A stretch of 64,000 nucleotides of DNA from Lunularia cruciata (GCA_948567375.1 OX419759.1:38355493-38419492); one strand, 5' to 3'. Counted from the stretch's first letter, positions 23,150 to 36,139 are shown. Program-made: numbers and translations. Notes: a model not told the origin generated them from the letters alone.

Positions 23150-24094
23150 GTACTATTTCTGAAAATGAAGATTCCAAAGATCTTACTCAGTTATAGCACC
23201 TATGTTTGGGTCATATGAGTGAAAGGGGTCTAAGTAAATTGTCCAAGTAACAACTTCTGAAGGGCCTTAAAAAGTTGTAAGTTAAAATTTTATGAGCATT
23301 GTGTAATAGGAAAGCAATAGAAGGTAAGCTTTTCCACATGAGTTCATTGCACAAAGGGAATTTTAGACTATGTGCATTCTGATGTTTGGGGCCCTGCACC
23401 TATAGCTTCAAAATCTGGAGCATTGTATTTTGTATCTTTGGTTGATGATTACTCTAGGAGAGTATGGATCTACACCATGAAGCAAAAATCTGAGGTCTTC
23501 TCTCTCTTTAAACAATGGAAGGTGATGATGGAAAAACAAACTGGAAGGAAAGTGAAGTGTTTGAGATCTGATAATGGTGGAGAATACAAATCTGGAGAGT
23601 TTGATAGATATTGTAAGAGTGAAGGGATAATCCATCACTTTACCATACTAGGTATTCCTCAACAAAATGGTGTGGCAGAGTGGATAAATTGTACACTCTT
23701 GGAGAAAGCAAGAAGTATGTTAAGCAACGCCGGATTGGAGAAGAGTTTTTGGGCAGAAGCTATAAATACGGCTTGTCATTTGGTACACATTTCTCCCTCT
23801 ACTGCTATTGAGTGTAAGACACCTATGGAAAAATGGACAGGTAGGCATGTTGATTACTCTTCACTTAGAGTATTTGGATGCATAGCTTATGTTCATATTC
23901 AACAAGAACAAAGGACAAAGTTAGATCCCAAATCTAGGAAATGTGTATTCTTGGGATATGAGAAGGATACAAAGGGATATAGATTGTGGGATCCAGAAAT
24001 GTGTTGTCTTGTTGTGAGTAGGGATGTAGTTTTTGATGAGACTAGTACAATGAAGACTATTACTATAGCAAAAGAAAAGAAAAAACAAACTTAG
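23150..24094 (+). pseudogene. Copia integrase
   Basis: The HHCC zinc module is near 23190-23320 ('LGHMSERGL', later a C-x-x-C reading). The catalytic core is open from 23372 and shows all three acidic residues: D in 'HSDVWGPAP', D in 'LRSDNGGEY' and E in 'PQQNGVAEW'. The 'VFGCIAYVHI' and 'KCVFLGYEKDTKGYRLWDP' motifs follow, as in the Tnt1 group. The core is intact for 240 codons, but the N-terminal module is separated by stops and the C-terminal side ends at a stop at 24092-24094. Confidence 0.92.
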
Positions 24095-24119
24095 TCAGAT
24101 TTTGTTAAGATAGATATTG

Positions 24120-25300
24120 ATTCTGGAAATGAAGACATTTCACCTCTTGTAGATCTACCAAGTGAACCATTAGAAGAGCAAAGCCTAGAAGTGATTCATG
24201 AACGTAGGTATCCAAATGGGGATAGAAGGCCTCCAAAGAGACTTGATGATTCATTTGTAGTTTATGCTCTTCTTATGGAGAATGGTGAGCCTTCTTCATA
24301 TGAAGAGGCAATGCAAGATCAAGAATGTCAAAAGTGGCATTGTGCAATGGAAGAGGAGATGAAGTCTTTGGCCAAGAACCAAACTTGGAGACTTGAAAAA
24401 TTGCCTATGGGAAAGAAGGCAATTGGTTGCAGATGGATATTCTGGAGGAAGGAAGGACTTCCAAAATCAGGTGGAGATAGATACAAAGCAAGGCTTGTAG
24501 CAAAGTGTTATAGCCAAAAAGAAGGTATTGACTCTAATGAGATTTTTTCACCAGTGGTAAAAATCTCTTCAATTCGTGCACTTTTGGCAATAGTGCACTG
24601 CATAACTTGGAGTTAACTAGATGTTACAAGTGCTTTTCTACATGAAGAATTGGAGGAGGAGATTTACATGCATCAACCTGAAGGTTTTGTGGTACCAAGG
24701 AACCAGAACCTAGTTTGTAGGTTACAAAAGTCTTTATATGGACTAAAGCAAAGTCCAAGACTTTGGTACATGAAATTTGATGCTTTCATGTTGAAGCAAG
24801 GATATAACAGAAGTGAATCAGATTGTTGTGTGTACCTCAAGAAGCTACATGGACCTAGAGTATTTGATTTAATCATCGTGGTACTATATGTGGATGATAC
24901 GTTGATTGCTGCAAAGGATATGGTTGAGGTGGAGAAATTGAAAGCACAACTTGGTAAGGAGTTTGATATGAAGGACTTGGGTTCTTCAAAGAGTGTACTT
25001 GGGATTGAAATCCACCGGGACAGGAGCAAGGGCAAGTTATGGATATCTCAAAGGAGATATTTGGAAAAATTACTTGCTCGGTTTGGCATGGAGAAAGCAA
25101 AACCAGTGAACACTCCAATGGCAAGTCATTTCAAGATATCATTGGAGCAATGTCCATCAAATGAGGAGGAGAGAAAAGTAATGTCCAACATTCCTTATGC
25201 TAGTGTTGTTGGGAGTTTAATGTATGCTATGGTCTACACTAGACCAGACATCTCATATGTTGTGAGCATGGTGAGTAGATACATGGCAAATCCGGGGAAA
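24120..25300 (+). pseudogene. Copia reverse transcriptase, one in-frame stop
   Basis: The RT starts after 'SYEEAMQDQECQKWHCAMEE' and contains 'GCRWIFWRKEG' and 'YKARLVAKCYSQKEGIDSNE'. A TAA stop near 24614 breaks the frame before 'LDVTSAFLHEELEEEIYM'. Beyond it 314 codons are open, with 'KSLYGLKQSPRLWY', the catalytic 'YVDD' at 24887-24898 and 'PVNTPMASHFK'. All main catalytic motifs survive apart from the stop. Confidence 0.92.
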
Positions 25301-25881
25301 CAACATTGGGAAGTTGTGAAGTGGATACTTTGTTACTTGAAATGGACTATAAATATTGGCATTACCTTTGATGTGGAAAAGGAAAAAGAAGGAGGAATTA
25401 CAGGGTATGTAGATTCTGATTTTGTTGGAGACTTGGATAAGAGAATGTCTACAACCGGATTTGTTTTTACACTTGCTGGTGGTGCAGTAGTTGGAAGTCT
25501 ACTTTCCAATCTATTGTTGCTCTTTCTACTACAGAGGCGGAATATATGGCAACAACTGAGGCTGCCAAAGAGGCAATATGGCTACAAAGATTAGCCAAGG
25601 ATATAGGACTCCCTAATATGAAGTCCACACTCTTTTTTGATAGCCAAAGCGCTATTCACTTGGCAAGAATCAAGTATATCAATCAAAGTATCAAGAATCA
25701 AGTATATCATATTGATGTGAGAGATCATTTTATCAAGGAAGTTGTGATAAATGGTGAAATCAATTTGCAAAAAATTGGCACAGAGGTAAACACAGCTGAT
25801 ATGTTGACTAAACCTGTTCCTATTGAGAAGTTCAAGTTAAGCATGAACTTGCTCAATGTTCAATGTTGCTCTTTGGGATGA
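25300..25881 (+). pseudogene. Copia RNase H, frameshifted
   Basis: The start 'GYVDSDFVGDLDKRMSTTGF' is in the RT frame. A shift near 25490-25530 moves to the frame containing 'TEAEYMATTEAAKEAIWL', then 'DSQSAIHLARIK' and the end 'VNTADMLTKPVP'. A short internal duplication of 'aatcaagtatatca' adds residues after SAIHLAR. The domain ends at the stop at 25879-25881, just before the purine tract. Confidence 0.9.
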
Positions 25882-25910
25882 TAAGGTGGATACAAGCAAA
25901 AGGTGGAGTT

Positions 25911-26339
25911 TGTTATGTTTGGCTTGCTATAAGTGACTTGCCTGATCAAGAGCAAGAGCAAAACTTGACTGATGGAAACTCCTTATTGTATCATGTGGAT
26001 GATGGGCAATCACTTGTTTAGATATATATATTCAGTCACTTCTGAGGTTGAGTATTAAAGTGACTAGATATCTTGAGTGGTCAATACTCATGAAGTCACG
26101 CAGGTCTATATTCAGGAGTTTAGACGGATGACAGAGGGACTATCCTTGTCTTTGTATATATATACATATGTGAAATGGAAATAAAGGTTTGAAAGCTGGT
26201 GTGAGCCTATTTCAGCTGTGGAAGTAGCTTCCGGGACATGGAGTGAACCACATTATTTCTTGTTACTCCTCTTATTTATGTTTAATGGGCCTGATGATGT
26301 GCTATTGTGAGAGGTTCCTTGGGACTGTATTTTCTAACA
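25911..26339 (+). repeat. 3' LTR of copia element
   Basis: A 429-bp LTR matching 21380-21807, with a 2-bp TA insertion in 'gatatatatattcag' and about twenty scattered substitutions. Confidence 0.93.
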
Positions 26340-29300
26340 CATATGAAACTCATAAGTATGGGTAAAGCAGCTTTGGGCTATCCAACAAGGTTCATTATTA
26401 CCATAGGTGACCTATCAACCACTACCACCCTATGAGATTGGCACCCAACATCCAAAATATCATTGATAGTAAGGTGGTTTAGTTGTTGAATCTTATCATA
26501 AGCACATTGTAGAACCTCTATAGGTAAGAGGTTCATGCATCTAACAACATGGTAGGTCTCATCCAAGAATAGATCTGATATGTATTTGCTAGCACCAGTG
26601 TACAAGAATCACCCATCAAAGGGATGCTCTCCAAAATGTAGGTTAGAGAAATAGACTGATGAACCTAAAAATGCAATATCTCCCAAAACACACTAGAATC
26701 AAGATCTTGTAGACCTTGATCTTAGCCAACATGACATGTCCTTGACATGGCCATCCAAAAATCACCAAGTGAATAGGACCATGTCTCTCCAAATCCTACA
26801 CCCTCATCAAGGAAATATCTATTGGTAGGGTCTTTTGGTAACCCTTGACTATTGATATCAGTAATAGCTCAAGATATTGATGGGCCAAGTGTGCCATATG
26901 GTGTAGAGAGACTTGCCAAGAAATCTCATCTCCCTCCACATACAAGTACCTTTGAACCCATATACTTGCCTATAGTACCATAGCTAGTCAAGTGTTGATC
27001 CCACCAAACAATCCAATAGGCATACTCCCTTGATTGGATATTACCAAGCAATAAGTGTGGTATCCAAAGGTGAAAAGGTAATAGACTTTGGAGGCTCATC
27101 CTCACAATAATCTCTTGGTGGTACAAAGGCTCCACTCCAATTTTGCTACACCAACTAATCCGCATGCTATTGCAATGCCGCCTCAAAACTGCACAATGGA
27201 ATGTCCAAGGTGAATGGAACAATCCTACTTGCCACTTATACTCCAAATCTGAGTGATCTCTTAAAATATTTTGGTACTTCTGCATCGGCGTTCTCCTCTA
27301 ATAAGTCACTAGGCAAGTAGTGGAACCACTAAAAGTTGAAACAAATACCATGGTCACTATAGTGAGCCAAGACTGCCACTACTAAAGCATACATGTAGGC
27401 AATAGACTCATCTCTCACTTGATTGCCAACCTGGCCTATAGGAAGCTATCTCTTCCTAATAATCAATATTGAAACCATTAGGATATAACATTGCTCCACC
27501 AATTAGCACATCATACGACTCTACTACTATTGCAATAGCCTAAGCTCTCACCACAAAGCTACTAGTAGGATGATTGGACTAAATCTGGACAATGAGCTCC
27601 CCATATGTGATGTATTATGTAGAACCAGCCCTAGAGATATTTTGATCTAAAATGGACACCTCTCCAAATTGGTCTTCCATAGCTCAAGATTGATAGCTAT
27701 AGCCTTCCCCAAGATAAAATTTTGTGTACCAAAGTGTAATAAGACTTTCTATGGTGTATAGACCTTCCTTGAAAGTCCTACTAAGTGGAAAATTTCACTT
27801 TGGTATCCAAAAGGAAAAATCCAAGTGTGAATTAAGTTCACTCAAAGGCAAGTCTAGCTAGTAACTCCTCTAACCTAACTACTATTGCCTACCATAAACC
27901 ACTTGTTGTTGAACAGATCTCATGCTCCTCAACAAAGTTAGCTCTACTATCAACCACCTCTGCTCTAGAGTAAGAACCACATCATCTCTACTCTCACAAA
28001 GTATGGTAGACAACCAAAACATTGGAAGTGGGTCAACTTCCAATGTAAACATGTCATTGGCTCATAAAAAAAGGAAGTGCATAATCAACTAAGCCACCCC
28101 CCAACATTGTGCTAGACTCAATTTGTGTGTAGCAAGTGGCTGACTAGCATCTAGTCCATCATGCACTTCATCACTACCTACTACACCTGCACTAGGATGT
28201 CTACAAGCCATGGATGTTATTAGCAATGCCTCAAAGAGTGTGAAAGATTGGGGGAGTTTGACCTATCACCAACCTCTTTTCTATATACGTCCATCTCCAT
28301 TGATGCTCCTTTATGCTCTAGAGCACATACTACACTCCTAGTTACTACAGAAATGCATCTACTTGTGCTACTCTATACATAAAATCCGAGACATCTCTAT
28401 CACCAACATAAGAGGTGGAAACCTCAAACCCAAATCTGACCTCTTCTATGTTATGGCAATGCTAGCCAATCTTTGCTCCAACTGCTCAATTTGAGTAGTC
28501 ATGGTTGTATCAAAATCAAGAGTAGGTATTGTGCTCCTACTAGGTGTGGATCCTCTACCACCACCTCGTCCTCCATGACTTAAAGCTCCTCTATCACCTG
28601 CCATAACAACCCTACCACTCTAGGTGAGGATCAAAGGTGACCAAATCTATGGCAATGGTCACATTGTCTCTATGTTGGCTATGATGCACTAGAGGTATCA
28701 TGTCCACTCCCCTAAGTGCACTCTCTTTTGTGGTGAGGTCTACCACCAGTCCAACAAGCAACACCCTCACTCATTGGCTTTTACTAATCTAAAAATAAAG
28801 ATAAAGATCTAGCTACACTAGACCTTCTACTTGCTCCATAAGATATAAGTGATCCACTCTACCCTCGGAATCCAACACGGTGCGGTGCACTCTACTCCAC
28901 TCTAGAAGAAAAACAACTATGGATGAGTACTCCTTACCAAATCCAAATGTCACACTCTCTCCTCCACCATGTTGAGCTTAATGCACTCAGCCAAACTAAA
29001 GACCATTACCAAAGTAGGTGAGGTAGTTTGTGAAAACATAGCATCACATACTCTACATTGTACTTCCTTGTCCAAGATCCCATACCAAAACTAGATTGCT
29101 TGGGCCTCAATAACTCTCTAAGTGAAACTAATCAATCATCTCATGCCAATGTATGCCTCACATAGGCTCTTTTTTGCCTTCTATTGCAATGCTTGCAAGC
29201 TTCTCAACTTGTCAATCTGCATTTCCTAGTAGTTTTGCCTCAAACACTAGAAGAACTCCACCATGGGGGTAAACCCTGATATTGCATCACCTCCTACAAT

Positions 29301-31321
29301 GGTACCTCCACTTGTAGTAGCACCATCTCCAACTAGTGCACCTCCACTAGATACACCAAACACTATTGTTGTTAGAACTCTTGGGTATTGCCAATCTACC
29401 CCTTGAGAAACCAAGCCTAAAGTGATAGAGATGTAGTTTAGAGACCAATATTGTCTCCGTAGTTCAATCTACTCCAAGTGAGCTCTTGTAAATTCATGAT
29501 AGTCATCCATTGGTGAATCTTCCAAGTACAAGAACAACCTCTTCCATGCCATGAAGAGTGTGAAAAAATTTGGTCTGATCTACATCTATTGTAGATCAGA
29601 TCAACTATCAAACTCCTAGATGAAGTCATCCAATACAATGGTACTCATTGTACCAAAGTAGCACTTGGGGCCTTTGGAGGCCCTGTAAATCTCATCCATG
29701 TCCCATAATAGTGGTAACAATTACACTAGGTGCACTCTCAATTGAATTAGCTCCGATATCAAACTCCAAATTAGTGGCATTCTCTTACCTCACTGGAACC
29801 TAAGATAAATGTTGATATTGAGTGCCACTCTATGTAGACCACCACATACTACAACCATATCTCCTTTTAAATCTCCCAAAAAATCCTTTGTGATACTATA
29901 ACTCAAATCACAACCATAACTACCACAAATACCCCACCAAGGGTCATCACTATGTGCCACCACCAACTGAACATCACTCACTAATGTAGCTCTAACTACG
30001 ATAACTACATTAGGAGAAAAGGTGACCTTCAACTACTCTCATGGTTTGCAAGTCATCATTTATTGCCTCATTGGAGAGAAATAGAGGTAGTATGATTAGC
30101 CACCACTCCAACCTCACTATTGAGAGCTCACTAGAGCACCTATACTCTAAAGTCAAGTTACCTCACACAAACATGGTGCACAAACAAGAAGTAAAGAATA
30201 GAGGAGTTCAATCACAAGAAGTCTAAACCCACCCCATCTCACAAATCAATACCATATTGAGTCTATCACCATTTGGCATTTGGTATAATAAGAGTGTATA
30301 TCTACTCCTAAGCTACCAAGATCACCAAGGATAAGATCAAATTGCTTCTTCTAGCCAAAGCTACATATGTATAGATATCAATAGACCAATCACTATGATA
30401 ACAATTGAAGGTGGACCAGTTGGCTAGGGCACCCGTCTAAGAACCAAAGATTTGGAGTTCAAACCCTATTGCTTACAATATAGAAGGGTGGCTAGATTTT
30501 TCCAAACAACTACCAAAAACTTATCTAAATTGGCTAGCCTCATGCCATCTGGTTGGTTGTTCCTTTTAAGCTTTCATAACCTCTCTAGCCCATAGCGTTA
30601 TGCCTTGAAGCCTCTAAATGCCACAATTAAACCAAACAAGGCCTCTTCTTTTTTGCTAATTCAAAGTGGGTTAACCTCCACCAACTCCAAATTCAGCCAA
30701 ATAGGCTTTTTTTCTTCCCAATTTGAATAATCTTCAAACCAGGTTAACCTCCACCAACTTGAGGAATAGCTAGAGCAACTTCCACCAAATTTGACCGAAC
30801 TTAAGCAACCTTCAACTTTAGACGGCCTTTGCCGACTTTCTCTCCAAATCTGTACAACCTTTGCCAATTTGACATACCTCTTCCACAGTTGGGTGACCAC
30901 CAAATCCTCACTAACTATCAACTCGAGCCAAATTGAGAGGATAGGGATCTCCAAATTCCTAATTTGAGGAAATAGGTTCCTAAATCCACCTCCAATTTTG
31001 CTTTTGAAGTCCAATTTGTAACACCATGGCCTCTAATTTCACTCTCTTGCCTCTCAAATTGATATCTATTGACTCAAAATTAACCTCAATTTTGAGAAAT
31101 TTAGGTAGGATTTTGTACAATGTCTCCCTTGCTGCAAAATTTGTATCAACTTGAACAAAGTCCTAATGGTGCCATTGATGGCACATCTAATGGTGTGAAT
31201 GATAGATCACACAATGTGGTTAGCAGCCATCAAGTAGTCCATAAGCAAGTACTAAAATAGTTATGATTGCAAACACTACCACTCTAACATCGGAGCAAAC
31301 AAGCTTCAACATTACAAATGT
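26340..31321 (-). pseudogene. Outer gypsy element: decayed Gag/protease region
   Basis: By position this is the 5' half of the outer minus-strand element. The one readable motif is a zinc-knuckle-like 'CDHCHRFGHL' on the minus strand at 28634-28666, with C-x2-C-x4-H and the last Cys lost after a stop. No ORF exceeds about 120 codons. At about 5 kb it is long for Gag plus protease, so it may include an untranslated leader or further insertions. A SINE-like insertion lies at 30408-30480. Confidence 0.5.
30408..30480 (+). mobile_element. tRNA-derived SINE-like fragment
   Basis: A tRNA-like head has an A-box-like 'agttggctaggg' (30419-30430) and a B-box-like 'ggagttcaaaccc' (30454-30466), spaced as in RNA polymerase III promoters. 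Between them, 'cacccgtct' resembles the head of plant Au-type SINEs. It is not a functional tRNA: I can form no proper acceptor stem. The 3' end and target duplication were not found, so the end given is that of the tRNA-like part only. Confidence 0.5.
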
Positions 31322-31512
31322 TGATGTACTCTTATACATGCTTGCTATATAATTTTGTTAAGCTCTAGGTCAATGCATGAAACAAATTAATAGAGAAACA
31401 TGATAAGTCCAATTAATGAAAGATTGAGATCCAAATTTAACACCATGTATTCATGATTGGGACTTAGAAAGCTAGGAAATTCCATTGCTAATGTAGGGAT
31501 TGAACTTTATCA
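31322..31512 (-). repeat. Right (5') terminal repeat of outer gypsy element
   Basis: This is the partner of 5430-5613. The order and spacing of shared blocks are the same, with scattered substitutions and small indels. No recognisable tRNA primer site lies on its inner side. Confidence 0.6.
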
Positions 31513-34500
31513 GACTCTTTATTCTTATAGCATATTCAATATTATTTGATCTATTTTGAGTTTGAATAAATTCACAACATAGTTCAACAACGAGTCAAGC
31601 CAAAAAAAATACAAAATAAGAAAAGAACAAATTCCCAATAGAGTTCAAAAATTGATTAACCTAGAAAAAGAATACACCACAAGAAAATAAATAAATAATA
31701 GATAATGTATTGAGTTCAAATGAATAGATAAATGCAGATCTCATTACAATCTTTTGGCTTTCTCTAAAAACTCTTTTCCCGTAGTACATTACAATCTTTT
31801 GGCTTTCTCTAAAATTTTTTTTCCAATAATGACACCATTATCATGCAAAAAAGCATGTTGATGTAAATTTGGGTTGATTATTCAAGTCTATAGTACTTAT
31901 CTTTTACTTATCTAGCATTTAGCTTCATTTTGCTTCACTTAATCTAAATTTATTCTTTAAGCATTCCCAATTTCTGCTCAAATATGTTAACTTGTTGTTG
32001 TAAAGCTTAGACAATGGATTCTCTTGTAGTTTACATAGTTTCTGCCATTCCTATCAAAGCTCGAGTTTTTTTAGCTTGTAATTTGGCCTTTGTTTCTTTG
32101 GCAGTCTTTTAAGAACTTGGCATTGGTGCACAAATTTCAAATTAATATGGAATCAAACAATTGATGAATTTGATGATTGCATCAATGTGTTAGCAGTCAA
32201 CTCATTTTGTAAATTGATCGTGTTGAGCCTTGCGTACCCGTCGGTAGCTTTCAACTCTCTCAAAATTTCCTTTTTTTGTAAGGAAACTTTTTTGGCACCA
32301 TTGGGATCGTTGTTTCAAGTATCTTCATTTGATATTATATATAGTAAGGAGTCCTGTAGTGTGCATTCGCAGGGCAACTCCTCCTCTACAAATGCAATTT
32401 GCTTCTCTGTGCAATATTATAATATTAGTTTTACCCTTATACTCCAAAAACTGTTGTAGATAACTAACTTTCATGGTCGCCAAGTATTCAGTCTCAAACA
32501 ACGATCTTATGCTTCTTTGCCACAGGAGTGCAATTCTCTGAAGAAATTTCGATGATCTCAGTTGTCAAAATGGAATCGAAACTATGAAAAGGTTTATTGG
32601 ACATCGGGCTGTGAAAGACTTATCGTTTGTCCAAGTTAAACATATTCCCTTGCCGTAACAATAGAGAAGTTGTGAAAGTCTTGTCAGGAATTGCAATGTG
32701 AAAGACTTATTGTTTGTTTAAGTTAAATATATCCCCGCCGGAACAATAGAAAGTTTAACCCCAGTTTGAACCGCGAGGCTCACGTGAGTTAAAAGAATCT
32801 CGTTGTTATTTTGTGGACAACGTTGATATATTACATATAAATATTTATAGGTTGACCAAAATATTATACTAGAAGTTAGGTGAGTATATCTGACACTGTG
32901 TAAGGGCTTAAAATTGACCAACTACATTATCTAAAAGACTACGCACTAAACAGCTTATGTCCTTCAATGAATTAAACTTGGATAGAATTCGGGCTTCCAT
33001 GTCACCTACTCAAGCCAAAGGAAGAAAGCCGCCAAGTTATTGACCAAGTTCATAGTCTCATCGATAACTCCGATAAAATTGATTTGAATCAGCCTAACTT
33101 AGATGCACCTTTCTAGAACATGCAGCACATCAAACAGAAACTCTCACCAGAACTATAGACTGAAGGTTAAGTGAGTATATAACCCTAATCTTGTTGGAGT
33201 GGATAACCATAATCTGAAAATGTGTCCATAGAGGAGTACGCGTCAAAGGGCTTACATACATCCATGGATAAGATATGGAAAATATTATGCTAGATCGTAC
33301 TTAACTTCAACCAGTCTCAGTGATTCCCAAACTTAGCCTATTTTGAATAGAAATGTTCAGCATGCCATCTATTCAAAGATATAGCTTTAGATTGTACCAA
33401 CACGGTGCAAACCGTCATAGTTCCACTTTTAGTTAGATTAGTGGACTGAGTATCTGACTCCGCAAACGGAATTAGGAATTAGTGACGGAGTGTCCATGAT
33501 CATCAACTTTTTCGCCAGAAGCTCCTTCTTACTTTTGAAGTCTGGATCGTGAGTAGACATTTACTTTGATTGTCTTATTTAAGTACTATGAGGTCTACAA
33601 GAATGTTCCTTACCCGGAGAAGAAAGTCAAAAACTAACCCCATTCCAAGATTCCCTCTCCAAAAGACTTGATTCGAGGTTCCTTGTGTCCACTCTGTCGT
33701 GATTCTGCATGTCCTGATGATGAAGTCTGCAGCTGCAGCTTCAGTAACAACATTCGATTCTATTAACTTATATTCGGACGTCTTGCGCTAGTTGGGACCA
33801 GCCTTTCCTATACTAGTGAACCTGCTAGAAGTTTGCAAAGAAGAAGGGAAAGCCTCTTTGCTAATCCGTAGGTTTGGCTATAGGACTTTTTCTTGCACAT
33901 GAAAGGGTGAGAGAAAAAGTAGAATCCCTTTCATATTATATTGGCTAGTAATGAGTAAGTGTATAGCAATCATAGACTCTTCAAACCAAAACTGGTCCAG
34001 TGATTTTGCATCATCATCTCCATTGAAGGAAGGAAATTGCAAGAGCAAACCTGGAACTAGTGGTTCCAGACGCAATTTAAACAGGAGTTCAAAAAGATTG
34101 AGTAGCAGCAGTGAGTTGTGGAATATTGCCTGGTCAAAACTAAGAGGTTTCCCTTGGGTAGTCTATAACAGAACACTACATTATTCCAAAGCTTAACAAT
34201 GTAAGAGGTGAAACATTTCTTAAACTGAAATAATTCACTTCTTAAATTAAATATTCATTAAATTATTAGATTTTATTGACTCTAGTCAAAGAAACACTTT
34301 ATGCGTAATATAGTGGAAATCTGAAATATTTTGTCTAAATATTATACACTTTATTAAATTTTAAAATTTACATTTTATTTAAATTTTAACAAGATGAAAT
34401 TATGTTCTGAAAGAATGTCTTAAAAAGAAATTTTTGTATTGGAAATTTTTTGTTTCTATGACTAATGGATTTTCAACTTAGATATTCGATTAGATTCAAA

Positions 34501-35264
34501 TCTACGATAGTACAATATAATGCATGGAGATAATTTCTATATGATATATTTTAAGATAGTAAAACATATCCGAAAATCCAAAGCTTACTTGTTCTATAAT
34601 AGACACTGTCTATTACTTTCTATATGATATTTTTCAAGATAGCAAAATTTATCTGAAAGCTTCTTTGTAATCACTGGTAATCCAATTTTTTTTATATAAT
34701 ACAACTTATTCACTAAAGGAGTAAAAGTTTAACATTTCTCTATACAATACTGAAATATAAATATTTTTATATAGTGACAAGAGTTTTCTATAGTGATTTT
34801 TATATAAATACTTTAAAGTAGTGGACTCGTGAAATGCTAACTCGCTGATAATAGGATGTACTATTTCGGATAACCTTAACTCAAGCGTAAATTCTAGTAT
34901 ATATTGTGATCAATTCAATAGAAAGGATCTTCTCAGTACAAGAGGAGTGTGATGAGAAATTTAACAATTTCTATTTTGATGTTTATGACTTTTAGGTGGA
35001 CTATGTATTCCTTAAGCACACAACCATTGTGCAATTAGGAAAGGCAGTTGATTTTCAAGAGTATAGATGATGACGTTATTATATTGACTATTAAAACTGT
35101 CCCAATTCTACATAGATATTTTAGGAGGAACCAGCGGTGGTAATAAACATCAGGTAAACACTGCTTAACTAGTATCCGTCTAAAATACTTTCTAGAGAGA
35201 TACACTCAAGTTTGAAATAGGTGGTGGATTCAATCAGGCAAGGACTGACAATGAAAGGAGGCTT

Positions 35265-35290
35265 CGAGAACATATATACATATGTTCTCG
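35265..35290. repeat. Perfect 11-bp inverted repeat, 4-bp loop
   Basis: Arms CGAGAACATAT and ATATGTTCTCG are separated by ATAC. Confidence 0.9.
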
Positions 35291-35678
35291 AGGGAAAGGC
35301 TTCACTTCTTTTAACCCATGATCTAGGCTAATCTGCCGGATCAGGAGAAAAAGGAAACACTCTCGACGGTAACTACTTGCACATCATGCGCAAGAATGAT
35401 TAAATGGCTTACTGTCCTACCATGTTGTTGTGTTCACTAATTGTATCGTGGGCATTGAGTCAACAAGAGTAATGACAAGGATTTCTATGAAGCTCGTTCT
35501 TTTAAATGAGTAAAGCAACAAGCGAGCTCTTGACATTTGTAGAAGACTCTTGAATTCCAGGATGATACCTCAGCAGAATATTTTCTTCACTTTGGTGCCA
35601 CTGAGTGGAAATCCTTTGGGTATTGATTGATATGAAAGTACTGAAAGAAGGAGCTCTACAAACCTGGTTATTGTGAAG

Positions 35679-35724
35679 GAGTCAAGCAACTACAGGAATA
35701 AGAGTCAAGCAACTACAGGAATAA
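35679..35724. repeat. 23-bp unit in tandem, two copies
   Basis: 'gagtcaagcaactacagg' plus 'aataa' is present twice without a mismatch at 35679-35701 and 35702-35724. Confidence 0.93.
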
Positions 35725-36139
35725 GCTGAACGTTTTGTAGACATAATCTTGAATCCAAAGAAGGTTGCCATGTGCACACACACGCAATACTCGTGTGTGT
35801 ACATAGAATCCATCATACTGTAGTAAACGATTTTCCAAGCGTTATTTGGTTTCAGAACATTGGTTTAGATAACATCATATCTGCCAGGCAGAATTATCGA
35901 AGGTGACGAATTACCGGCAGGCGGAGCAATCAATCATGGTATGTCTGCCCGCTTGCTGCTTTTGTCAAGCAGTTGTTACTTGTACAACTAGTTCAGTTCA
36001 GCCAGCACTAACTCCACTCGTGCGTGCGTGCTCGTTTTGTGCTGCTGCCTTTGTGAACGAGAAGCCAGCTAGTAGCTAGCTGCTGCTGTGAAGGAGGATC
36101 CATTGCGCGTCAAAAAAGTTGTCCACCGGATGAAGAATA

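Larger units (their letters stand above)
21380..26339 (+). mobile_element. Full-length Ty1/copia element with intact target duplication
   Basis: A 4960-bp element has LTRs at 21380-21807 and 25911-26339, starting TGTTATG and ending TCTAACA. It is flanked by perfect CATAT duplications (21375-21379 and 26340-26344). The PBS region GCTATCAGAGC follows the 5' LTR and a purine stretch, aaaggtggagtt, precedes the 3' LTR. Order is Gag, protease, integrase, RT, RNase H, which is copia order. By eye the two LTRs differ at about twenty positions plus a 2-bp indel, so this is the youngest of the nested insertions. A few stops and frameshifts inactivate it. The integrase and RT wording resembles the Tnt1/Tork group (inference). 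Confidence 0.95.
5430..31512 (-). mobile_element. Old outer Ty3/gypsy element holding three nested insertions
   Basis: On the minus strand, gypsy-type segments occur in the order Gag-like zinc knuckle (about 28.65 kb), RT first part (20.4-20.6 kb), RT second part (13.6-14.1 kb), RNase H (13.2-13.4 kb), integrase (6.7-7.3 kb) and PHD-like finger (5.9-6.2 kb). They are separated only by three complete younger elements. Direct repeats at 5430-5613 and 31322-31512 bound the complex and are candidate LTR remnants. Without the insertions the outer element would be about 9.3 kb. It is full of stops and frameshifts. The outer ends are less certain than the interior, because no PBS, PPT or target duplication is recognisable there. 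Confidence 0.75.
31513..36139. other. Intergenic DNA, no gene supported
   Basis: About 4.6 kb without a convincing ORF. It contains a short tandem duplication of 'cattacaatcttttggcttt' (about 31743-31815), very AT-rich sequence at 34200-34900 with an imperfect repeat of 'tctatatgatat' blocks, a palindrome at 35265-35290 and a 23-bp tandem repeat at 35679-35724. Base composition shifts from transposon-like to less AT-rich after about 32.4 kb. Confidence 0.5.

Noticed and set aside
30408-30480. A tRNA gene
   Set aside because: Promoter-like boxes are present but acceptor and anticodon stems do not pair, so it is reported only as SINE-like.
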